A stretch of 64,000 nucleotides of DNA. It comes from Hygrocybe punicea (taxonomy: Eukaryota; Basidiomycota; Agaricomycetes; Agaricales; Hygrophoraceae). The translations under genes were made by a program, and so were the position numbers. The DNA is taken from positions 5,456,001 through 5,520,000 of the forward strand of contig OY744472.1 of the NCBI GenBank assembly GCA_963556145.1. The letters are read 5' to 3'. The notes beneath the pieces were generated by a model that saw nothing but the letters and a program-made list of their open reading frames with translations, was not told the DNA's origin and did not search any database. Shown piece after piece: positions 50,675-60,713 of this stretch. Numbering within the stretch: the first letter of the stretch is position 1; the number at the start of each line of letters is the position of its first letter.

Positions 50675-51410
50675 TGCCACTTTCAGTAAAAGCTGGCACA
50701 GCTTGAAATGTGCACCAAATTCAGCAAAATCACCATTTTTTAAATAACTCATGGAATACTGTATGGATTGTTAAGGTGTAACAGGGAACAATCATCTATT
50801 ATACAAGGGCTAGGCAGCCCCAGGCTTAGATTTTGAATATTACATGTATTACAAAATATCCCAATATTTCACCTGTTTTCAGTCCCCCTTCTGTGTGAGA
50901 CAAATAAGTCAGCAACCAGACCTCAGATTGGCATATATGTAGAGGCAAAATTCATCTATGGTTCTGGGGCTAGGCAGCCCCATAATCAATGTTACACACT
51001 TGTAATTTTTACATGAAGATATGAACACCCTAAATAATGCAAATTATATGGACTAATAGGTCTTGCATAGATTGTTCACATGTTCATGATTTCTTGGATA
51101 ACAGGTGGGGCTGCCTAGCCCCAGAACCATAGATGAATTTTGCCTCTACATATATGCCAATCTGAGGTCTGGTTGCTGACTTATTTGTCTCACAGAAGGG
51201 GGACTGAAAACAGGTGAAATGTTTGGATATTTTGTAATACATGTAATATTCAAAATCTAAGCCTGGGGCTGCCTAGCCCTTGTATAATAGATGATTGTTC
51301 CCTGTTACACCTTAACAATCCATACAGTATTCCATGAGTTATTTAAAAAATGGTGATTTTGCTGAATTTGGTGCACATTTCAAGCTGTGCCAGCATTACT
51401 GAAAGTGGCA
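50675..51410. mobile_element. foldback element: 0.74-kb palindrome, related to 18308-19117
   Basis: Arms of about 305 bp run from TGCCACTTTCAGTAA at the left to TTACTGAAAGTGGCA at the right, with a spacer of about 125 bp. The arm contains CTCATGGAATACTGTATGG, then GTGTAACAGGGAA, CAAGGGCTAGGCAGCCCC, aligned in order and spacing with the arm of the first palindrome. No coding sequence. Confidence 0.85.
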
Positions 51411-51734
51411 ATAAGACAATTGAGCTGTCTGTTATTTCCCGAGTGGTCAGAACATGAAATATAGGTGCTTGTGGCCTCATAGTAGTAGAGTAGTAAGTAG
51501 TAGTAGGTAGCAGAAAGATAAGTATACCACTCATGACTCTGACATGAACACTCCACAACTACTATCATATCTAAATGGCTTTTCTCATGTTCAGCAACTC
51601 CCAAGGATCTCAGGAACACAATCTGAAGTACAGCACCATCAACATCCAGTTACTGCCACAGGGCATCATACCAGTTCCATCTGGGCCCGTTTCTACCCTC
51701 GGGCAATCACCCTGTTCCTCATCATCCACTGGCA

Positions 51735-52975
51735 TTGCCCCAAGGCCAGCATCCCCTGCTAGCACCTTCACCTGTGCAAGGTCCAAGTCGTAGTCTCAGT
51801 GCCATACCAGTATTGCCTGTAATACATGATCCATACCTTGTCAGAGAGAGGCCATTGAACCCGAACTGTGACAAGATGCCATCAAATCTGGATGTTGAGA
51901 AGGAAGATATTCCAGTTCAGGGGCATTGTGATGAGGAACCAGTCACTAAGGCCAGAAAAAAGAAGGGTGCTGGGGCCAAATCTGGATGGCTGAACAGATG
52001 AAAACAGGGTAGATCAGATGATGAAGTCAAAGAACTAAAGCTGAATCAAGTCAAAAAGGCAGCAGACAACATCAAAGGGCAATGGACAGATGATGAAAAG
52101 ACACTTGTTGTAAAGTTTATCACTTGCGAGAAAATATGGAAGGATTTCCGTGCTTCCAAGGCTAAGGACTTTATCCATGTAAGATTCCAATCACCGCATG
52201 AAATCACCTGCACTCACTAACTTCTCTAGATATCTCAAGTTCTCCTAAAAGGAAAAAAGGATGCTGAGCAAGTGAGAAACTTGTGGAATCACTTTTATGA
52301 TATGTACAAAGCTGTGTGCTGTTGCCAAGAGCATATGGGAGGAGGGGATGGTGATGAGGATAGTGATGAAGAGGGAGACAATGCAGACAATGAAGATGCA
52401 GATAAGGGCACACCTGAAGCAAGCACTGGTGTTGAAAGGAAACGGAAGAGACCTGTGAAGATGACAAAAGCAAGATCCTTGAAGAAAACACTTGATGCAT
52501 TCAAGGAATCAGCATATTATGCTATGATTGATGATGTGTGAGTCGCTGTGCACCCTTTAAAGTTGCTTTTGAACCCTCTCCATCTGGACCAGTACCCATG
52601 ATGACTCAGCTGTTGTCTGCGTTCACAACTACAACTCTACAACTCCAATTTCCGATACAGATGACATTGAAGATAATTTGGTGAAGAAAAAGAAGAAAGA
52701 GACTGACAATACAACACTGGATCTCCTCCAGCAAGTCATTCAAGACAGTGGTGCTTGCAATGCAGCCCGGATAAAGTTAGAGCAATCTCAGCTGAAAATG
52801 GAGAGTCAAGGAACGTGAAGCTTGGAGAGCTGCCAAGTTGGAGGAGCAGGAGAATCAAGCTCGAAAATTAGATTTGTGGGATTGTGCCATGAAAATGATG
52901 GAGCATCCAAACCCTTTGATTCAGGTGAAGGGGAACAAACTTGCAGAGCAGCTGGCTGAAGAAGAAGGTTTATAG
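51735..52975 (+). pseudogene. PIF/Harbinger-associated Myb/SANT-like protein, broken
   Basis: Frame with SGWLNR, TGA at 51999-52001, then KQGRSDDEVKELKLN, GQWTDDEKTLVVKFI and WKDFRASKAKDFIH, a SANT-like trihelix region (W...F..W spacing). An intron (from 52178, GTAAGA...CTCTAG) leads to QVLLKGKKDAEQVRNLWNHF, an acidic stretch, a basic stretch (ERKRKRPVKMTKARSLKK) and a C-terminal coiled coil split by a frameshift near 52805 (REAWRAAKLEEQENQARKLD, ending TAG 52975). PIF/Harbinger transposons need such a Myb-like partner for DNA binding and nuclear import of the transposase. The neighbour at 53005 fits. Confidence 0.65.
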
Positions 52976-53004
52976 ATATGTTTGATAGATATACAGCACA
53001 ATTC

Positions 53005-54162
53005 CTAAACCTGTTGCAATAGTCTAAGCAAAGCCTTTCTCCTCGTAAGCCCTGTCTGATACAGATTGTCTGCATTCAGCAAACACCGAGGGGGCCTTAG
53101 ATCTTCGAAGACTTGTGCTACATCATCATCCTCTTTTCCATTAAAGCCAGCAATTGATGTGGGATCATCTCCGTATGCTTCTAGTATGTTGTTGGTAAGC
53201 ATAAGGCCCTCAACAAGATGATACATACCTTTGATCTTTCTTCCTGGGAGACATCGGAGGATTGGAAAGTGCCTCTTCCACCAGCCAAACACATCTTCCA
53301 CAGCAACATGGAGGCTGGATAATTTTTGATTTCAGATCTTGCGCTCATGAACTTCCCCAGGATCATCAGTGAGATCATAATCACTGAATGGACAAATGGA
53401 GTATTTTGTGAGCAGATAGCCTGCCAAATTGTCATGCCACTGAGTTACTGACTTCACTTAGATGTAACAAGAGCTCACCCTTATCCACAAAAATGTACTT
53501 GTCATCTGAAAAGTATTTGTGCTGATTTTTCCATGTATCTGATTCCTTCAATATTGTGCTGTCAGAGACTGAGACTGGCCAACCCAACTCATATGCAGTG
53601 AAAATGCCATGGTGATCACAAATAGCTTGTACAACTAGCTGTAATGCCATCAGTAGGAGAACATGTGTTGAACATTGCCAAGTGTTGCCTTTCTCACCAC
53701 ATAGTACTTCTTGCGGCACCAATAAGCCCAACCATTAATTAACGGCTTGTTTACCATCTGAATTAGTGTTCTGTCTCCAATACCAATACAGCCAGGAAAC
53801 CCCCATGCAAACATCTCCTCTTTCAAGAAATTTTGGCGTGAGGGGCCAGGCCAGGCCAAATGATCCTCTCTGGTGTTCCTGATGGCCTGACAAATGTGTG
53901 AACTATAGCAATAAATGGTCCCTTTGGCAATGCAGATAATGCTTGCAGTCTTGAGGGCATCTTCAGACCCAGCCCGACATAAAAATGAAGCAATGATATG
54001 GTTTCTACGTCTATGACCTTGGATTAAGAGGTAATAAAAGAGGAAATTGTCGCAAAGGTGTGAATGGGACTTGGGACACTCCCAATGGTAATGTGATAAA
54101 GTGTGATAACATGTGCAATCAAATAAACAAATGTGGAGAAACGCAAGATGACATGATGTCAC
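53005..54162 (-). pseudogene. PIF/Harbinger DDE transposase, broken
   Basis: Pieces: AKGTIYCYSSHICQAIRN; FPGCIGIGDRTLIQ (first catalytic D); NGWAYWCRKKYYV, an intron of about 57 nt, LVVQAICDHHGIFTAYELGW; SVSDSTILKESDTWKN (second D) and DDKYIFVDKG; after a second intron YLLTKYSICPFSDYDLTDD; VAVEDVFGWWKRHFPILRCL (E), and RKIKGMYHLVEGLMLTNNIL. A TGA (53332-53334) and a frame change around it break the protein between the second and third catalytic residues. Convergent with the Myb-like gene at 51735, the usual two-gene layout. No terminal inverted repeats found. Confidence 0.75.
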
Positions 54163-54169
54163 AACACAG

Positions 54170-55105
54170 TGATAAATAAGGATCGGAAGGCTTAGCTGGG
54201 TGTCCTAGATGACAGCACAATATGTGGTGTTGACATGACAAGATGAAGATTGTGTGCTACGATTTAAATCGTGATAGCGGTGTAGAGGCTCAGGATTGTG
54301 TGGATCCATTTCCCCTTCATATCAGACACCGCTCCCGTCCATTTCCATTCCCATATCATTGATTCCGTTCGTTTCTGCTCATTTCCATTGATTCCGCTCC
54401 GGATTCCACCTCCGGAATCGTTCCTACTCGCACTGCAATGTCCCTAGTGACCCAGAATCAGTACATATATAGTCATATATCATGTATCTTCGTTTCCCGT
54501 CTCCTAGTACATAGCACCACTCCACCATTCCTCCACTCCACTCGCCCCTATCATTTACAGCCTTCACTTGTAGTACATGGTTACTACAGCACAGGATCCT
54601 CACAGTAGTATAAAAGTAGCACATTTATACTACAAAATATATAGAAAAATACCGACACCCAGATATATAGAAAATACAGGATACCGTTACCACCTCACGT
54701 CTTATCGTCCCGTCTCATCTATACTTGCCTTCATCCTTTCCCCATACTCTCCCTCTGACTCCGGAACCCCTGGATTCGGGTTGGATTGATTAGACCTTTC
54801 TAAAAGAAACTAAATTCCTCTGATCACTTCTTAGCTGATCACCACTTTCCGTAGATTCCCATTCTGGGTCTACAACAGAACTTGCCGTCACAACTGGAGC
54901 CCACCACGAGGAATTTAGTTCTTTTGTCTTTTCAAACCCTCCCCCACCATCGGGTTTGACTTTCATGATGTTTCCCCTTTGTTCCCGACTCTGATTGCTC
55001 ATCCCCGCTTACGACTTCAACCCCTTCCTCGTACCTCCCTGACCTGACCCGCTTCCCAATTTGGAAAAATCCCCGATATGACACATGGATTGATGCCTCT
55101 CTGAG
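54170..55105. other. non-coding, pyrimidine-rich upstream region of gag-like gene
   Basis: CATTTCC/ATTCCG words are frequent near 54330-54420. Possibly LTR or leader of the element carrying the gag-like gene. No LTR pair recognised. Confidence 0.35.
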
Positions 55106-55106
55106 G

Positions 55107-56754
55107 TGATCGTTCAGCCCCGACATTTCATGGTGACAAACACGACCTTCCCCGCTTCTTTGACAAAATCGACATGCTCGGCTCTGACTGTGGACTCATG
55201 GATGCTATGAAGATTCGCTACATGCTCCGGTACCTCAATAATAACGATTACGAACTTTGGTCCACCCTTCCTGCCGCTTCAGCAAAGGACTTCATCGCTT
55301 TCCGACGTGCCGTTTTCGACTTCTATCCCGGTGCCACAGACAGTATTCGGTACACGATCGCGGATCTCGATCAATTGGTTAAACGACAATCGGCTTATGG
55401 TATAGAGAACAGGAGGGACTTAGGACAATATTTCTGGGACTTCATACGCATTTCCGGAGTACTATACGACAACGGCCATTTATCGGACAGGCAACAGAAT
55501 GAATATTTCGCCAACGGATTTGACTCAGATCTTCGTCAATGTGTTGAAGAGCGACTTCATTACCTTCTTCCTGGTCATTACCACAACAATCCGTACCCGG
55601 TTGATATTTTCCACGACGCCGCGTTGTTTCTCCTTTCTGGTTACCATTCCGTTCCGGAATCTGTTGTCACTGCAGCCCCCGTTGCCATTTCCAGTCCCGA
55701 TTCCGGTCCTGGTCCCATCCCTGTCGCAGTCATCTCACCTCCGGAACAGATTCCGTCCTCGATCCCGCCCACTGTTGTTCATTCCATCCCCCACGTTCAT
55801 TCCAGTCCATCCCCGTCATCGTGTTCCCTGTCCCCATCCATTCCGGTGCCCATCGAGACCGTTATTTGTTTACAGGTTTTGTCGTCCAGTCCTGTGTTGT
55901 TCCCGTCCGAGCCCCTTCCCGATTTATCGATGCTGGTCATCGATTCCATCTTGCCTTCCGGTCCCATTCCCGATTTATCCATTCCGTTTCTTATTTCGTC
56001 CCCATCGTCTCCAGTTTCATCCCCTCCAGTTTCGGTCTACGAACTCGTGCCGGACCCACTCCCATTTGCTCCGGATTCTCCAGATATAGACATTCCGTCC
56101 CCATTATTGCCACCATATTGTCTCCCCTCCCAGTCTATAGAGTTTCTGTCCAAGTTGGTTGAGTATCCCACACCCGTTTCTATTCCGGATCCGTTACCCC
56201 CTCCATCCCAGTCACCCCTTGTCGTTTCCGCTCCCATATTGTCTCCGGTTCCGTCCTCGCCCACTTGGGGCACTTTGTCATTTCTGCCCACTTGGGGCAC
56301 CCCGTCGTTTTTAGACCTGTCACGCGGCGCACCCCTTGTATGGGATCATGTTGGTGTCGGCACTCCGGTTCTCGATTCTATATTGTTCATCGTTTCCGCT
56401 TTCATTTTATTTTGTCACCGTATATTGGACCTCCGCCCCCTCGACACCTTGCTTGAATTTTTGCAAGAAGCTCTTCATCTCCTCTTGTTGTTCTGCCTCC
56501 ACTCTTCTTTCAGAAACTCTTGTGGGGATGAGGATTCGTTTCCGTCTCTGATTTTTGCATTTTCGTCTTCTGTTCCACTTTCCGTTCCCACTCCCATTTC
56601 TCATTTATTTATATTTTCATTTCTGTTTCTAGTTCTCTTTGTTTCCCGTCCTTTCCGGTCCCTTTTCGTTTCCGTTGTATTCCGGTGCTGTCCTCCACCT
56701 CGACCACCAGATTCCGTTTTACTTAGCTTTCCGTTTCACCATTTCCATCTATAG
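55107..56754 (+). CDS. retrotransposon gag-like protein with Pro/Ser-rich tail
   Basis: Open from about 55107; first in-frame ATG at 55174. The part PTFHGDKHDLPRFFDKIDML, MKIRYMLRYLNNNDYELW, DFIAFRRAVFDFYPGA and DLGQYFWDFIRISGVLYDN resembles a gag capsid type common in basidiomycete LTR elements. From about residue 165 it is Pro/Ser-rich (IPVAVISPPEQIPSSIPP), then a low-complexity hydrophobic tail that is probably just translated pyrimidine-rich DNA, so the true end may be earlier. No protease or reverse transcriptase follows. It may belong to a non-autonomous LTR element. Confidence 0.55.
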
Positions 56755-56832
56755 GTTTTATTATGTACTCTATTTTTCTTTATGTACATTGTACCACATT
56801 CCGTTTCCCATCCCTTTCCACTCATTTCCCTC

Positions 56833-57207
56833 TTATTCCCTTCTCCCTTCATCGAGTTTGGTGTCGATTAGGTCGAGTTGACCAAGGATATGGGCTTGGT
56901 TTGCGCGGAGTCGGTTTAGCTCCTTTGTCCAACGGGTTAACTTCGTGTGGACCTCTGTGACGTATTCAGATAGGCTGTCCGCGATTGTCAAGATCTCCCG
57001 TTGGGTTTCCGTCGCCATCTTCCGCATTGCCCATATGTGGTCATTGATTCCAGCTCCGATCCCCGGGTGCTTGAATGGATTCCCTCGCCTCCCATCGTCC
57101 TGCTCCGATTCCGTATCCGGTTCGACGTCGGTTAGCGTCTGTTTACTCATCGATGCCTCTCCGGCCCGTAGCTTGGGCTTCTTCACCAGCTTCGGTATTT
57201 TCTTCAT
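56833..57207 (-). CDS. small basic/coiled-coil hypothetical protein
   Basis: About 124 residues: basic N-terminus (MKKIPKLVKKPKLRAGEASM), acidic patch (DTESEQDD), then a helical region with heptad-like spacing (SLSEYVTEVHTKLTRWTKEL ... ILGQLDLIDTKL). Lies between the gag-like gene and the next gypsy unit on the opposite strand. It resembles in layout the antisense coiled-coil gene of the chromovirus at 8095, without cysteines. Function unknown; could be spurious. Confidence 0.4.
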   Translation of the reverse strand: MKKIPKLVKKPKLRAGEASMSKQTLTDVEPDTESEQDDGRRGNPFKHPGIGAGINDHIWAMRKMATETQREILTIADSLSEYVTEVHTKLTRWTKELNRLRANQAHILGQLDLIDTKLDEGRRE

Positions 57208-57816
57208 GACGACCTTTCTCTTTGGACTACCCGCCTTTCCCTTCCCTTTTCATTCCGCTTTCCCAGTTCCGGTGGAGTAGTAGCGAGGGCTGTGTCACGT
57301 GACTCAGTTCCCACGGTTCGTGTTGTTTGTTGGTTCCCAAAGTAGCTAGAAGACAACCCAACCAATCCACGACCTTCGAGACTCGAGACTCAGTTCTTCG
57401 TTAGACGTCCGAGACTCCAGACCACTCCAACGTGGTGATGAGAGCGGCATTCGACCTCTACACCCAATAGACTCACCAGAGACCCAAGAAGAGCACGCGA
57501 CCTGAGACCCGAGACCAGAGCACAGAGACCAGACCCAATCACCGAAACCTAAATACACACCAAGACGTCGTACCTACACCCATACATTCCCACGCGAGAT
57601 CTTCGTAGATCGTTCATCTCAAACCGTTCCCGAGACGAACGAGGTAGATTCACAAGCAGTTCAACCTCCCTATCGAGCTCACGAACAACAACTCCAACCC
57701 CGGAATCATCCATCACCACCTCATCCAACAACTCAGAATTCTCCAGCCGCAGCGCACCAGACACACCACCCACATCACCAACCGCACAACAACACGACCC
57801 ACCACCCCGACCAAAA
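57208..57816. other. leader region of the second gypsy unit
   Basis: Contains repeated GAGACYCGAGAC words (57380-57520). The gag frame is open back to about 57555 without an ATG, so the true gag start or a splice could lie upstream. Confidence 0.35.
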
Positions 57817-59160
57817 ATGGGCGAATCGGGATCCCTACGTTGGGATGGGGGACCTGACGAAAAGTTAGCGCCGGGGCAATTTATGCACGAAATCAAAATC
57901 AAGATCGAGGACAAAGAGTACACTACCGACAAAAAGAAAATAGAATGCTTCCAAAACAATCTCGAGTACGCAGGAATAGCGGATCAGTGGTTCGATAAAC
58001 TCGCAAACGACACGAAAACGGACTGGAACAAATTAGTTGAGGAATTCGAGAAGGAATGGCCGAAGAACGCAATCCCGAAACCAACAAAAACCGAGCGAAT
58101 CTGCACCCTCAAAGAGTGGATCATAACCACAGACGAACTGGGGAGGAAAACGATAACGACGGGGTCGAAGGAGGTGTGGACACACGTGAAGTGGGCGAAC
58201 GGACTAGCCGCCAAAGCAAAAGACGCAGAAGATACGGCCGGCCTACTAATACAGGATGTATTCGACAATTTACCAGCACCAGTTCGCAAACTTATACAAC
58301 ACAAAACACATACCAACTACAAAGAACTTGCCGAAGCCGTACGCACTCTTGATGCCCTTGATTTATGTGAGGTCGTTGACAAATACAAAAAGGACGAGGA
58401 AACTGCTCGACTCGCCCGCATCCCAAACTCCCCGACGAAGAGCCTTCGCGACTCGCTGGCAAGCACCCACCTCCAAACGCCTGTAGGGCCACGTCACCAA
58501 TACCGCGACGATGCCCCCCGACCCTACCAAAACCATTCGACACGAGACGCCGCCCACGACCCTTTTAGCGGAAATATGGGCAACCGCGGAAACTTATTCG
58601 CAACCCGAGGGTCCATACGGCCACATCGAGGTGCAGGCCCAGGCGCGTTGGGCATGGGCAGAGAACCAACCGCCCCATCGATCATCCCCATCGCCAGAAA
58701 CAGACCTATCACCGTTAGACACAACGACCTACAAAACCTCGCCATACAACAACACCCCAACACCGAAGCGGGACACACAGCATACAAGGCCCAGGTCGAT
58801 GCATGGCATCGTGCCAATCCCGACGGCCAACCAGACGAACTGCGCCCATTCCCGTTGACGCCGGGAACCGCTCCACTCGGTTCTCGCGAATGCTGGGAAT
58901 GCGGATACGCCGGTCACAGAGCCGGAGCGCCCGTTTGCTCAGGGAACACCCTTCCAGAATTAGAACGCACCTGGCGCCGGGTCGCCAGTTACATTACCCG
59001 CGAAGCGTCGAAGGAACGTCAAGGACCCAGCGTCAACTACGTCAACTACGGACATCAGGGATACGGAGGTTACAACGACTACAACCAACGTTACGGAGGA
59101 CACAACTACATGGATGAAGTAGACGACATCCAGGGAAATGGAGGAGGGCCGTCCGCATAG
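57817..59160 (+). CDS. Ty3/gypsy gag (second lineage)
   Basis: 447 residues. Capsid region: GQFMHEIKIKIEDKEYTTD, IECFQNNLEYAGIADQWFD, WNKLVEEFEKEWP, LIQDVFDNLPAPVRKLIQ. After a Gly/Arg/Pro-rich linker there is a zinc-knuckle-like CWECGYAGHRAGAPVC (CX2CX4HX6C). It ends TAG 59160 just before the next frame at 59193. Unlike the chromovirus gag at 12679, this is a second, distinct gypsy lineage. Gag packages the element RNA into virus-like particles. Confidence 0.85.
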   Translation: MGESGSLRWDGGPDEKLAPGQFMHEIKIKIEDKEYTTDKKKIECFQNNLEYAGIADQWFDKLANDTKTDWNKLVEEFEKEWPKNAIPKPTKTERICTLKEWIITTDELGRKTITTGSKEVWTHVKWANGLAAKAKDAEDTAGLLIQDVFDNLPAPVRKLIQHKTHTNYKELAEAVRTLDALDLCEVVDKYKKDEETARLARIPNSPTKSLRDSLASTHLQTPVGPRHQYRDDAPRPYQNHSTRDAAHDPFSGNMGNRGNLFATRGSIRPHRGAGPGALGMGREPTAPSIIPIARNRPITVRHNDLQNLAIQQHPNTEAGHTAYKAQVDAWHRANPDGQPDELRPFPLTPGTAPLGSRECWECGYAGHRAGAPVCSGNTLPELERTWRRVASYITREASKERQGPSVNYVNYGHQGYGGYNDYNQRYGGHNYMDEVDDIQGNGGGPSA

Positions 59161-59192
59161 ACGCAGGACGGACGGCCCGGGAAAATCAAAAG

Positions 59193-60713
59193 ATGGCGAA
59201 CATATCGGTCCCCGACCAGCGTACGGGATGGGTCGGGGACGTGCACTTAGACCCTCCCAACATCGATTCACGTACGGACATAAAGTGTTTAGTCAGTAAA
59301 GATCTACTACCCCATACCCCTAAACACGAAACGTTTGACATGTATACGACGAGAGAGGATCTACCAGCACCACAAAGAAACCGAGCAAGACCGTTCATAC
59401 ACACCGTAGGGCTCCATGGCCACATGGGCACTTGCCAATACTTAAAAGGACTATTCGACGATGGATCTATGGTGAACTCCATCTGTGCATCGACATACTG
59501 GAAACACCGACACCAACTCGGCAATCTTTCCCCATCGCAAACAACCCTACGCATGGCGAACGGAGCGGGCATACCCTCGCAGGGCCGTTGGGTAGGCAAC
59601 ATCGAGCTTGGCGGCCTACGCAAAAACGCTGCGTTCGAAGTGTTCCCAAGCGGAGGTAACTGGTCACTCCTGTTCGGAAAACCGCTGCTGCAACAATACA
59701 AAGCTGTTCACGACTACAGCGACGACACACTACGCATACCCTACGACAACGGGTGGCAAACCCTGCTAAACGAAAGCCAGGAACCGACGCCAAACCGCCC
59801 CGCAATACCAAGTCGCATCCTGCGCAACGCGATCACAACACCAAAACCCATCGCTGCCGGTGTTGGACTGTCATGGCGACGCGAGTGTAAATCCCCGAGG
59901 GAGCTGTGGGACATAGTAAATGAAGAAAAGATTGACACTACGCCCCCACGCAAAGAAGGGAACACCTACAACTCATTCGCCGCACTTACCAGCCTCAAAG
60001 ACACTATACGAGGCGACACACTCGATAGATTCAACAACCGAGAGCTGTACCTCGAACCACCCCCCCAAGGATACCAGGTCCCGAGACACCCAGCCAGTAA
60101 TCCCAGCAGGAATCAACTCGACATCGACGGCGTGGAACCCTGCCCAACCACCACAAGCAAGCGCAGGGGCCGCCGCCACAGGGAGCGACGGAAAAGCAAA
60201 GGAACGCCAGGCACAACCCCAAGCCCGCAGTACGACTCGCAATCGCAGGACCCACGTCACACGGCACCAGTTTGGGTGGTCCAGGACGACACGCCAGGCA
60301 ACGACAACGACATCGGTGACGCCCAACCAGAAATCGAGCTCAATGCCGACCACTCGATTTTCACAAGGAAAACGGAACCTTTCAAACCACAACAAGTCAA
60401 CGCCGTCCTCGACAAAGTCACCATTGGACCCGACCTCACCACGGAACAACGGAAACAAGTACAGGATCTACTGCGCGAGTACGCAGATTGCTTCGCGTTG
60501 TCAGTAAGCGAGGTAAACGCCATACCGGGGGCCGAACACCACATACACGTACCACTGGACACAACGTTTCCCAAACGCGTGCCCCGACAACGCCAGTTCA
60601 CAGCGGCGCAACGCGAATTTTTGAGCAAAACCATCAACGAACTACTGGCAGCCGACATAATAGAACCTGTTACGGATCGCTTCTGCAGCGGGCTCCGGCA
60701 ACAATCAACTTAA
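59193..60713 (+). pseudogene. Ty3/gypsy pol start: protease, truncated before reverse transcriptase
   Basis: 506 residues. GTCQYLKGLFDDGSMVNSI carries the aspartic protease D-x-G-S, with KNAAFEVFPSGGNWSLLFGK behind it. The later part (TIGPDLTTEQRKQVQDLLRE, YADCFALSVSEVNAIPG, HHIHVPLDTTFPKRVPRQRQ and LLAADIIEPV) is the conserved segment just ahead of reverse transcriptase. The frame then changes to unrelated sequence and ends after 60690, so reverse transcriptase, RNase H and integrase are deleted. The region beyond may include LTR remains. Confidence 0.8.

Noticed and set aside
10337..53334. TGA reassigned as a sense codon
   Set aside because: Intact genes here (integrase, HNH) use TGA as their stop, so the internal TGAs are mutations.
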